Below, one piece after another: positions 26,362-34,102 of a stretch of DNA of 64,000 bases. The notes under the pieces are model-generated. The model ran no database searches. It saw nothing but the letters and a program-made list of their open reading frames with translations, and was not told the origin of the DNA. The stretch is from DATFRX01 sp035630615. Lineage in GTDB: Bacteria > Actinomycetota > Actinomycetes > Propionibacteriales > Nocardioidaceae. Each line of letters starts with the position of its first letter. Positions within the stretch are counted from its first letter, which is position 1. A program made the translations under genes and the position numbers. Location: NCBI GenBank assembly GCA_035630615.1, contig DASQKI010000111.1, positions 9,996-73,995 on the forward strand. The letters are read 5' to 3'.

Positions 26362-29241
26362 TCACTGCTCCCGAAGCGCGCCCTCCCGAGTCGCCGCAAC
26401 CCCGGAGGCGCCAGTGCAGGTCAACATCGTGACGTCGTCGACGTACCACCCGTCGACACCGGTGCAGCCGTCGCGGCCGAAGTCGAACCGCAGGCTGACC
26501 GAGTCGCCCGGGCTCACGCCGACCATCGACAGGTCGATCTGCGACTGACCCCAGCTCCCGGTGACCTCGCCGCCGTCGGTGCCGGTGAAGCCGGCCTGGC
26601 CGGCCAGCGGGTTGGTGTTACCCGCCTCAGCGGTGTTGAGGGTCGAGTTGTAGTCGTTGAAGACGTACGCGCCAGCCGGCACCAGCTCGAAGCCGCCGCC
26701 GTTGACGCTGATCTTCAGGTTGCCGCCGTCCCAGCCGGCCTCCGTGGCCACGTAGTGGTCGAAGGTCAGCCGCAGGGCACCGTCGCCGACCGGGATGTCG
26801 ACCGCGGGACTGGTCAGCTGCGAGAGGCCGGAGGCGTCGCCGGCGCCGCCGCTGCAGTTGCCCTCCTCCGGGTCGGGAGCGAACGCTGCCGCACCCTCGC
26901 GACCGCCGGGCAGCGTGCTGCTGGCCTCCCAGGCGATCGCCTGCGTCGGGTCGAACACCGCCGAGCTGTCCAGCGTCCAGCCCTCGAGCCCGTCCTCGAA
27001 GCCCTCTTCGAAGAACGCGCTCTGCGTACCCGAGCCGCACACGGGCGGTGCGTTCGGGTCGAGCAGTGGCTGGAAGTTACATTGCGTCGGCTCGGTACGA
27101 AGCTCGACCGCCTCCGCCATGGCGCCTACGGCGGCGCAGTCGGCGGCGCCGATGACCTCGCCCGACACGGCGCTTTCGTTGGGATCCGTGCTGAGCTCGT
27201 TGATCGGCTGACCGACCAGGTCGGTGCAGGAAGCTTCCAGCGCGTCGGCGTGGTCGGTGAACTTGGTCGTCGGCGTCTGGTACTCCGTCATCGCCCGGAA
27301 GTAGATCGCGGCCGCCTTGGTGAGCCCGATCCCCGGTACGGACACGCCGTTGTAGGCGCCGCCATCGACCAGCAGGGCGTACCCATGGTTCGGGATACCC
27401 GAGTTGCTGTGGACGCCGCCGCCGTCGTCGACGGCGCAGTGGTACTCGGCGTCACTGACCTTGCCCGGGTCGTTGATGCAGGTCGGCGACCACATGTCAC
27501 GGATCGCACCGCCGAACGCGGTCGCGTCCTCGCCGATAAGCCAGCGGAAGCTGTCCTCTCGCGGAGCGGCGTCCGGCCGCAGCGTCACATTGACCGTATC
27601 GCCGGCGTCGAGGGCGTCGGTGATCGCCAGCCGGTTGGCCCGCGAGATCGTCAGCGACGGGATCGTGATCTTCCGGTCCGCCCCACCCATCGTGGCCAAC
27701 GCGGCACGCGGGTCGATCTGAGCGACCACGGCCGCGATCGCGCCGGCCCGCTGCGCGTTCCTGACCTTGACCGCGAAGCCGCAGGTGCCTCGGTCGACCA
27801 GGGCGATGTTGCCCTTGATCTGTTTGCTGTTGGTCAGCGACGTGCAGGCGTCGGTCGGGCTCGGCCCATTGTTGTTGGCCACGTCGCGACCGAGGACGAT
27901 GTCGCCGGTAGTGGCCGAGTCGATCAGGGGTCCGAAGGCCGCCCCAGCCGCCACGCAGGTGCGCGCGATCGAGGCCGGGCTGTTGATCAGCAGCTGCGGT
28001 CGCGGCGTGGTGTGCGTCGAGCAGGCGCCGTCGGGTCGCTTGGCGGTGATGTCGCCCTCGTCCTCGTCCATCCGGCCGTTGATCAGGTCGACGGTCTCGC
28101 CCCAGATGTCGGAGTACGACTCGTTCAACGCACCGGGCTGCCACTGGTAGATCAGGTTGTGGGTGAACTCGGTGTACGCGTGGCCCCACTCGTGGGCGAC
28201 CACGTCGTCGGACGTCACACCGTTGCAGTAGTTGGTCGTGACGCCGTTCCAGTTCGCGTTGGGGCAGTTGATCCGGCCGTCGTTGTTGACCGTCGTCATC
28301 GAATGCCCGGCTCCGTCGTAGGAGTCACGACCGAAGGCGTTGCGGAAGAACCAGTACGCCTCGCCGGTGCCGACGACCTCGTTCTGCTGGTCCTCGTTGA
28401 GGTCTCCGGGGAACGGGTCGCCCTCCTGCCAGACCTCGACGAAGGTCGACGGGTCGGTGCGGCCGCCGGCCTCGATCAGGTGCCGCTCCAGCGCGTTGTC
28501 GACCATCGAGTAGCGGTTTACTGGCTTGCCGGTGACCGCAGATATGAGGACCATGTCGCGAATGTTCGACCGGTTGGTCACCTCGACCTGCCACGCCAGC
28601 TCGCTGTCACCGGTGACGCCACGAACCAGGCCGTCGCGGTAGACGATGAGGCGGCTCGATGCGGCCCGGATGCCCGTCGTGTCGGTGCGCTTGCCGCCCG
28701 GCGGGTCGGCCCGAACCGTACGGACTGCTCGACCGGCGGCCGCCGCTTTGCCGAACACCGGGTCGACCGAGAGGTCGAGGTTCGGAACGGCGACTCCGTT
28801 GACGCTCGTCAGGTCGCCGCCCCGATCGAGGTGCGCGAGCAGCATTGCTCCGAAGACGGGAACGCCCTGGTAGCGCTGGGCGTAGGTCACCGTCGAGCCG
28901 TAGCGGTCGGTTCGCACCGACTGGCGGACGATCTGGCCCGCGCCGGCGCCGACCAGGGCGCCGTACTCGTCGATGAACGCATCGGCCTTCGCCGCCGGTC
29001 GGGCATCGCTGGTCGGCAGCAGGTCACCGTTGCGACCGGCTCGGATGAACCCGATCCGCTGGGTGGCACTGTCGCCCGAGACTGTCACCGACCCATCCGC
29101 ACTCTGCCGGAGCTGACGAAGCAGGCCCGGCTTGCCGTCATCCCCCTGCTGGGGCTGGGCGCCGACGGGTCCGGTCGCGGAGACCGCCGTCAGACCGGCG
29201 CCCAAGAGGGCTAAGCACGTGAGTTGTTTGAGCAGTCGCAA
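26362..29241 (-). CDS. Secreted M4-family (thermolysin-like) metallopeptidase with inserted PA domain
   Basis: 959 aa, TTG start with GGGAGG 5 nt upstream. Signal peptide (1-29), then an FTP/propeptide region (to ~230). The catalytic domain has HEWGH at 350-354 and the third zinc ligand Glu at ~374 in GALNESYSDIWGE. A PA domain (about 405-545, VDRGTCGFAVKVRNAQRAGA) is inserted before the returning catalytic segment GGGVHSNSGIPNHGYALL (about 600), which holds the active His. A C-terminal MAM/jellyroll-like domain (about 740-945) binds substrate or matrix. It is independent of the M6-M64 run, with the broken Nudix gene in between. Confidence 0.93.
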   Translation of the reverse strand: MRLLKQLTCLALLGAGLTAVSATGPVGAQPQQGDDGKPGLLRQLRQSADGSVTVSGDSATQRIGFIRAGRNGDLLPTSDARPAAKADAFIDEYGALVGAGAGQIVRQSVRTDRYGSTVTYAQRYQGVPVFGAMLLAHLDRGGDLTSVNGVAVPNLDLSVDPVFGKAAAAGRAVRTVRADPPGGKRTDTTGIRAASSRLIVYRDGLVRGVTGDSELAWQVEVTNRSNIRDMVLISAVTGKPVNRYSMVDNALERHLIEAGGRTDPSTFVEVWQEGDPFPGDLNEDQQNEVVGTGEAYWFFRNAFGRDSYDGAGHSMTTVNNDGRINCPNANWNGVTTNYCNGVTSDDVVAHEWGHAYTEFTHNLIYQWQPGALNESYSDIWGETVDLINGRMDEDEGDITAKRPDGACSTHTTPRPQLLINSPASIARTCVAAGAAFGPLIDSATTGDIVLGRDVANNNGPSPTDACTSLTNSKQIKGNIALVDRGTCGFAVKVRNAQRAGAIAAVVAQIDPRAALATMGGADRKITIPSLTISRANRLAITDALDAGDTVNVTLRPDAAPREDSFRWLIGEDATAFGGAIRDMWSPTCINDPGKVSDAEYHCAVDDGGGVHSNSGIPNHGYALLVDGGAYNGVSVPGIGLTKAAAIYFRAMTEYQTPTTKFTDHADALEASCTDLVGQPINELSTDPNESAVSGEVIGAADCAAVGAMAEAVELRTEPTQCNFQPLLDPNAPPVCGSGTQSAFFEEGFEDGLEGWTLDSSAVFDPTQAIAWEASSTLPGGREGAAAFAPDPEEGNCSGGAGDASGLSQLTSPAVDIPVGDGALRLTFDHYVATEAGWDGGNLKISVNGGGFELVPAGAYVFNDYNSTLNTAEAGNTNPLAGQAGFTGTDGGEVTGSWGQSQIDLSMVGVSPGDSVSLRFDFGRDGCTGVDGWYVDDVTMLTCTGASGVAATREGALREQ

Positions 29242-29313
29242 CGTGTCCTCCCAAAACCAAGCGGAGACTGGAGTCCCGCGTACGCCTTGCCGCCACTGCG
29301 GGCCCCTGCAGCG

Positions 29314-29333
29314 ACTGTGCCGTGAGTCACAGT
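29314..29333. promoter_or_regulatory. Palindrome between M4 peptidase and SDR genes
   Basis: ACTGTG (29314-29319) and CACAGT (29328-29333) are perfect arms with an 8-bp spacer. The site lies about 75 bp upstream of the peptidase TTG and 148 bp upstream of the SDR start, so it more likely serves the peptidase. No regulator can be assigned. Confidence 0.4.
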
Positions 29334-29480
29334 ATGGGTACGGAGCGTGTTGGTCTAGGGATTGCGTCGGATCAAACTCGTTCGAAGCGACAGAAGGGGC
29401 GATAAGGATCGGACTACGCGTCCTAATCCGTACGACCCGACCTGGCTACTGACGCCGAGGTTCGGATACCGTCGGTATTC

Positions 29481-30359
29481 ATGACGTACGACGTGAACGG
29501 CAAGGTCGTCTTGATCACCGGCGCCGCCCGCGGCATCGGCGCCCAGACCGCACGGCTGCTAGCCGGACGCGGCGCCCGGCTGGCCCTCGTGGGACTGGAG
29601 CCGGACAACCTGGCCGCACTCGTCGAGGAGCTCGGCTCGGAACACGCCTGGTGGGAGCTCGACGTCACCGACCAGGAGGCCACCGACCGGGTCATCGCCG
29701 CGGTGGTCGACGAGTTCGGCGGCATCGACGTGGCGATGACCAACGCCGGGATCGCGTCCTACGGCACGGTCCGACAGATCGACCCGACGGCGTTCCAGCG
29801 GGTGATCGACATCAACCTGACCGGCATGTTTAGGACAGCGCATGCTGCTCTTCCACACCTGGTGGAGCGACGCGGGTACATTCTGGTCGTTGCATCGCTC
29901 GCGGCGTTCTCACCGTTGGCCGGGATGGCCGCCTACGACGCGTCGAAGGCCGGCGCCGAGGCGTTCGCGCTGTCGATGCGCCAGGAGCTGCTGCATCTCG
30001 GCGTCGACGTCGGCGTCTGTCATCCGTCGTGGATCGACACCGACCTCGTCCGCGACGCCGAGGCCGACCTGCCGAGCTTCCGCGAGACCCGGAGCAAGCT
30101 GCCCTGGCCGGCCAACACGACGACCTCGGTCGAGGACTGCGCCCAGATGATCGCCGACGGCATCGCCCAACGCGCCCGGCGGATCTACGTGCCGAAGTCG
30201 GTGGTCGCCGCGATGCTCGCCCGACCGCTGACCGGATCGGGCATCGCCGAGCGAGTGATGCGGCGTCAGCTGGCCCGGATGGTGCCGCGCATGGAAGAAG
30301 ACGCCGAGGCCCTCGGCCGCTCCTACGGCAAGCATCAGACGATCAACGAGTCCGGCTGA
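29481..30359 (+). CDS. Short-chain dehydrogenase/reductase
   Basis: 292 aa. Classical SDR: cofactor motif GAARGIGAQ (about residues 13-21), NAG in TNAGIASYG, and the catalytic Tyr-x3-Lys in AAYDASKAGAEAF (about 154-158) with the preceding Ser in ASLAAFS. The C-terminal extension fits SDRs acting on fatty or mycolate-like acyl groups (CMR1-like), but the substrate is not certain. A short inverted repeat (GATACC/GGTATT, 29465-29479) lies directly before the ATG. Confidence 0.92.
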   Translation: MTYDVNGKVVLITGAARGIGAQTARLLAGRGARLALVGLEPDNLAALVEELGSEHAWWELDVTDQEATDRVIAAVVDEFGGIDVAMTNAGIASYGTVRQIDPTAFQRVIDINLTGMFRTAHAALPHLVERRGYILVVASLAAFSPLAGMAAYDASKAGAEAFALSMRQELLHLGVDVGVCHPSWIDTDLVRDAEADLPSFRETRSKLPWPANTTTSVEDCAQMIADGIAQRARRIYVPKSVVAAMLARPLTGSGIAERVMRRQLARMVPRMEEDAEALGRSYGKHQTINESG

Positions 30360-30373
30360 CCGCCGTTCGACGG

Positions 30374-31015
30374 TTAGACGGCGGCGCCGCGGACGGAGGC
30401 GGCAAGCACCGCGAGGTGGCCGAGTCGGGCCAGCTCGGAGTCGAGCACCTCGGGCCCGCCGCGCCGGCCGAACACGACGATCTCACCGGTACTGTCGATC
30501 GGCGCCGCGGCGAGGACCGTGCTGTTCCACCCCGGCACCGCGTCGAGTCGCTGTGCCCGGTCGATGTCGAGCCACTCCTGCGACTGCTCGGGCACGTCGG
30601 GTGCAGCCTCCGTGGCGCGAACAAGCACCGGGCCGTCATCGCCGCGGCGCAGCCCCATCGCCCAGTCGCCGCGGAACGTCTCCGGGACCACGTCGATGAG
30701 GCGCTCGTAGGCCCGCTTCGGACTCGCCGTCAATACCTCGACCGCCTCGAGGTCCATGCGGAGACTGGCGCCAGCGGCGTAGCGGGAGATCCACTTGACC
30801 CGGACCCCGTCGAGTCGCTGGCACGCCGACACGATCTTGTCGGGTAGGGCAGACGGGGGTAGCTCGAGGAGTACGTCGTCGAGCGCCAGCCCACCGGGGA
30901 GATGCTCGACGATCTCGATGGCTTGGATGTCGGCTCCGGCCGCACCGATCGCGGTCGCTAGCGCGCCCAACGATCCGGGTACGTCGGGCAGCTCGACGCG
31001 CAGGAGAAACGACAT
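30374..31015 (-). CDS. ACT-domain regulatory protein
   Basis: 213 aa, ATG 31015; frames reading further upstream are inside the next gene. Residues 1-70 are an ACT domain (FLLRVELPDVPGSLGALATA, then a second-strand ADIQAIEIVEH), which binds amino acids. The rest (about 80-210) has a GAF-like look (GWNSTVLAAAPIDSTGEIVV). The family is an actinobacterial amino-acid-binding ACT protein without a catalytic domain. It follows the TenA-like gene by 53 bp on the same strand. Confidence 0.85.
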   Translation of the reverse strand: MSFLLRVELPDVPGSLGALATAIGAAGADIQAIEIVEHLPGGLALDDVLLELPPSALPDKIVSACQRLDGVRVKWISRYAAGASLRMDLEAVEVLTASPKRAYERLIDVVPETFRGDWAMGLRRGDDGPVLVRATEAAPDVPEQSQEWLDIDRAQRLDAVPGWNSTVLAAAPIDSTGEIVVFGRRGGPEVLDSELARLGHLAVLAASVRGAAV

Positions 31016-31068
31016 GTCTCCATTGTGCGTCGCCGTCGATGTGGTCCGAACCGACGTCCGCGAGCTGG

Positions 31069-31713
31069 CTACGAAACCGCTCCGTCGAGCCACTGAGCCT
31101 CGTCCCAGCTCGCCCGCTCGAGCCGCGTCACACTGCGGAAGATCCGCTCCAGCTCGGTCGTCAGCGGAACCGCGTCGACCAGCACACAGAGATCCCGCAC
31201 GTACCGGCGCTGGTAGTCGTTGCTCCACAGGTCGATGAACCGCCAGTAGCGGTGATCTGGCGTGACCTGCCGCCGCACCCATGACCAGGTGTCGTAATAG
31301 AGCGCCTCGATCCCGAAGGTCGCAATCAGGCCGCGGGACCACCCCTGCGCCGCGGTCGCCATCACGAACGACGAGTAGTCCATTTCCTGCGCCGTCGGCT
31401 CGTAGACCAGGTCGATCCCCTGCTGCTCGGCGTACTGCTCCGACTCCTCGATCTCGTAGTCGGTGGACTGCAGGCCCTTGACCATCACCGTGCTGGAGCG
31501 AGTGTCCGGCGCGAGCGTACCCATGACGATGAAGAAGCGCCGGTACGTACGCAGAAACTCGGTGTTCATGACGATCCAACGGTCGAACACGGCGTCCTCG
31601 ATCGTCCCGTCCGCGGTCTGGGTGATGAGGGAGTGCTCGATCGCCCGCGTCCACTCCCCTGCATGGTGCTCGCGCAGATAGACCGACGTGGGCTCGCCGA
31701 CGGCATTGGCCAC
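31069..31713 (-). CDS. TenA/THI-4-family protein
   Basis: GTG 31713 is preferred because AAGGA lies 8 nt upstream; earlier codons extend into the promoter. The 214-aa all-helical protein matches the TenA fold (FDRWIVMNTEFLRTYRRFF early, FGIEALYYDTWSWVRR late). Classical TenA salvages thiamine pyrimidine by hydrolysis, using an active-site Cys; no Cys sits at the usual position here (only one Cys, near the end), so this may be a non-thiaminase member. Divergent from a MarR gene across a palindrome-rich gap. Confidence 0.8.
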   Translation of the reverse strand: MANAVGEPTSVYLREHHAGEWTRAIEHSLITQTADGTIEDAVFDRWIVMNTEFLRTYRRFFIVMGTLAPDTRSSTVMVKGLQSTDYEIEESEQYAEQQGIDLVYEPTAQEMDYSSFVMATAAQGWSRGLIATFGIEALYYDTWSWVRRQVTPDHRYWRFIDLWSNDYQRRYVRDLCVLVDAVPLTTELERIFRSVTRLERASWDEAQWLDGAVS

Positions 31714-31763
31714 GTCGCCATCCTTCCAGGTCCGGAACCCCGTGGCGAAGCGGTGAGAGATAG

Positions 31764-31797
31764 ATGTATGATACATGTAGTTGCTTGTTACACACAT
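31764..31797. promoter_or_regulatory. Overlapping palindromes between TenA-like and MarR genes
   Basis: ATGTAT-G-ATACAT (31764-31776) is a perfect 13-bp inverted repeat. An adjacent TGTA...TACA pair (from 31776) frames GTTGCTTGT. TATGAT (31767-31772) resembles a -10 box, so repressor binding would block it. The site lies between divergent genes and is the natural operator for the MarR protein. Confidence 0.55.
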
Positions 31798-31847
31798 GAC
31801 CTATCGGGAGCACCGTTATCTCTGACATCGATCGCCTCATCAACCAG

Positions 31848-32300
31848 ATGGTGGGCTTCAAGCGCCTGATCCATCGGCTCGGGGGCCAGTCGTCGGATGC
31901 GCGACGACAACGCTCGGCCTACGGGCTGCTCTTCACGATCCGGCACCGCGGACCGATCCGCCTGGCCGACCTCGCGACGGCGTGCTACATCGACGCCTCC
32001 ACAGCCAGCCGACAGGTCGCCGAGCTGGTGTCCGACGGCCTGATCGAACGGCAGGCCGATCCCCACGACGGACGCGCATCACTGCTCGCCCTCACCGACA
32101 AGGGCGAGCAGGCCATCCAGGAACTGATCCGCAGGCGCGACGCGTTCTACACGGCGGCACTGAGCGACTGGAACGCCGACGACATTCGACAGCTCGCCGA
32201 CCTCCTCGAGCGACTCAACCGCGATCTCGACGAGCAGGCGGACTCTGACGTACCCGGCAGCACACCTGACACCAACGACTCACGAAAGGTGACCACATGA
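31848..32300 (+). CDS. MarR-family transcriptional regulator
   Basis: 150 aa from ATG 31848. In-frame sequence upstream (ISDIDRLINQ) continues the helix, so translation may start earlier at a rare codon near 31815, where GGGAG precedes. The winged helix (IRLADLATACYIDASTASRQ, then VSDGLIERQADPHDGRASLL) has the DxRxx wing signature of MarR proteins. Its stop overlaps the MFS start by 4 nt; the pair is a standard drug-sensing repressor and efflux pump. It likely binds the palindromes at 31764-31797. Confidence 0.93.
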   Translation: MVGFKRLIHRLGGQSSDARRQRSAYGLLFTIRHRGPIRLADLATACYIDASTASRQVAELVSDGLIERQADPHDGRASLLALTDKGEQAIQELIRRRDAFYTAALSDWNADDIRQLADLLERLNRDLDEQADSDVPGSTPDTNDSRKVTT

Positions 32301-34027
32301 CCTCGGAGGCGGCCTCTCGGGCGCCCGCGGGCGCGGACGGCAGCTTCACCCACCGCCAGATCCTCACCATCCTGTCCGGCCTGATGCTCGGCATGTTTCT
32401 CGCCGCACTCGACATGACTGTCGTCAGCGTCGCGATCCGGACCATCGCCGACGAGCTCCAGGGCTTCGAGCTTCAGGTCTGGGCGACCACGGCGTTCCTC
32501 ATCACGTCGACGATCTCGACTCCGTTGTACGGCAAGCTGTCCGACATCTACGGGCGGCGGCCGTTCTATCTGCTCGCGATCACGATCTTCGTCGGCGGCT
32601 CGATCCTGTGCGGCATGGCCAGCTCGATGTACGAACTCGCGATGTTCCGCGCCGTCCAAGGCATCGGCGCCGGCGGCCTGATGTCACTCGCGCTCGCGAT
32701 CATCGGCGACATCGTGCCGCCCCGTGACCGGTCCAAGTATCAGGCCATGTTCATGGGTGTGTTCGGCACGTCGAGCGTGCTCGGACCGTTGGTCGGCGGT
32801 GCGCTCGCCGGCACCGACACGCTCTTCGGCATCTCGGGCTGGCGATGGATCTTCTACCTCAACGTGCCGGTCGGAATCGTGGCGCTGATCGTCGTCGCCA
32901 AAGTCCTCCACCTGCCGCACAAGCGGCTGCCGCACCGGATCGACTGGCCGGGCGCGGTGTTGCTGCTGGTCACGCTCGGGCCGCTGCTGACCGTGGCCGA
33001 GCAGGGCCGCGACTGGGGCTGGGGCTCGGGTCGCTCGTTGGCGTGTTATGCCATCGGCGCCATCGGCCTGGCCAGCTTCTTGCTGGTGGAGCGGGCGTAC
33101 AAGGAGGAGGCGATCCTGCCGCTGCGGCTGTTCACCAACCGATCCTTCGGGATCTCGAGCGCGAGCAGTTTCATCGTCGGATCCGGCATGTTCGGCGCGA
33201 TGGTGGTGCTGCCGCTCTACCTGCAGATCGTCCAGGGCTCGACGCCGACCGAGGCCGGGCTCCAGACGATTCCGCTGGTGATCGGCATCCTCGCCGGCTC
33301 GATGACGTCGGGCATCGCGATCTCTCGGACCAGCCGCTACAAGCAGTGGCCAGTCATCGGGTCGTCGCTGATGGTCGTGGGGCTCGTGCTGTTCCACTAC
33401 ATCGGCGCAGACACGCCGCTCTGGCAGACGATGCTGATCATGCCGGTGTTCGGCGTCGGGCTCGGCTTCAACATGCAGCCGGTGATCCTGGCGGTCCAAA
33501 ACGCGGTCAACCCACGACAGATCGGGGTCGCCACGTCGTCCGTGACGTTCTTCCGGCAGATGGGCGGCACACTCGGCGCCGCCGTGTTCTTGTCGGTGTT
33601 GTTCAGCACCGTCGGCGGCAACATCAGTGACGCGCTGGACCGTGCGCAGGGCACGGCCGACTTCCAGGCGGCCGTCGCAGCCAACCCAGATCAGCTGCAG
33701 GCGCTGCAAAACGCCAACGCCCTGGAGGACTCGTCGTTCATCAACGACCTGGCGGCGCCGATCGCGCACCCGTTCAAGGTCGGCTTCTCCGAGTCGATGG
33801 ATCTGGTGTTCATCCTCGCGGCTCTGCTGATCCTGATCGGCGTCGTGGTCGTGGCGTTCCTGCCCGATCTCCCGCTGCGTCAGCTGTCCGGTGTCCAGGC
33901 CCGGCAGGCCGACGACGATGCCGCAGCAGCAGCCGCGGCCGCAGCCGCCAGCGTTCCGAGCGACGCTGCCGCAGCCGTCGCAGACTCGCGGAGTGACAGT
34001 CCCCGGGCCGATCGCGTCGATCGCTAG
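32297..34027 (+). CDS. DHA2-family MFS multidrug exporter (14 TM)
   Basis: 576 aa. The opening SGLMLGMFLAALDMTVVSVA is motif D1 of the 14-helix DHA2 (EmrB/QacA) drug:H+ antiporters, and GKLSDIYGRRP is motif A. A periplasmic loop of about 70 residues (ISDALDRAQGTADFQAAVAA) lies between the last two helices. The Ala/Asp-rich C-terminus is a cytoplasmic tail. Export of a toxic compound sensed by the linked MarR protein is the likely function; the compound is unknown. Confidence 0.94.
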   Translation: MTSEAASRAPAGADGSFTHRQILTILSGLMLGMFLAALDMTVVSVAIRTIADELQGFELQVWATTAFLITSTISTPLYGKLSDIYGRRPFYLLAITIFVGGSILCGMASSMYELAMFRAVQGIGAGGLMSLALAIIGDIVPPRDRSKYQAMFMGVFGTSSVLGPLVGGALAGTDTLFGISGWRWIFYLNVPVGIVALIVVAKVLHLPHKRLPHRIDWPGAVLLLVTLGPLLTVAEQGRDWGWGSGRSLACYAIGAIGLASFLLVERAYKEEAILPLRLFTNRSFGISSASSFIVGSGMFGAMVVLPLYLQIVQGSTPTEAGLQTIPLVIGILAGSMTSGIAISRTSRYKQWPVIGSSLMVVGLVLFHYIGADTPLWQTMLIMPVFGVGLGFNMQPVILAVQNAVNPRQIGVATSSVTFFRQMGGTLGAAVFLSVLFSTVGGNISDALDRAQGTADFQAAVAANPDQLQALQNANALEDSSFINDLAAPIAHPFKVGFSESMDLVFILAALLILIGVVVVAFLPDLPLRQLSGVQARQADDDAAAAAAAAAASVPSDAAAAVADSRSDSPRADRVDR

Positions 34028-34044
34028 GTTGCGCCGAGCAATAC

Positions 34045-34082
34045 GCTGGCCCCGTCACTGCCGAAGCAGCGACGGGGCCGGC
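34045..34082. terminator. Hairpin terminator between convergent genes
   Basis: GCTGGCCCCGTC (34045-34056) pairs with GACGGGGCCGGC (34071-34082) with one mismatch across a 14-nt loop, followed by GTCATTTCC. The stem is GC-rich and long. It lies between the stop codons of the MFS exporter and the M6 peptidase and could stop transcription in both directions. Confidence 0.8.
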
Positions 34083-34102
34083 GTCATTTCCTGTGAGAGC
34101 CG

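Noticed and set aside
26275..29214. 979-codon plus-strand frame opposite the M4 peptidase
   Set aside because: Composition (Val/Asp/Arg/Gly) and absence of any motif show it is the mirror of the real M4 gene, whose signal peptide and HEWGH motif are unmistakable.
31069..31713. Annotating the TenA-like protein as thiaminase II
   Set aside because: The catalytic Cys is not found at the expected place, and no thiamine gene or TPP riboswitch is near.
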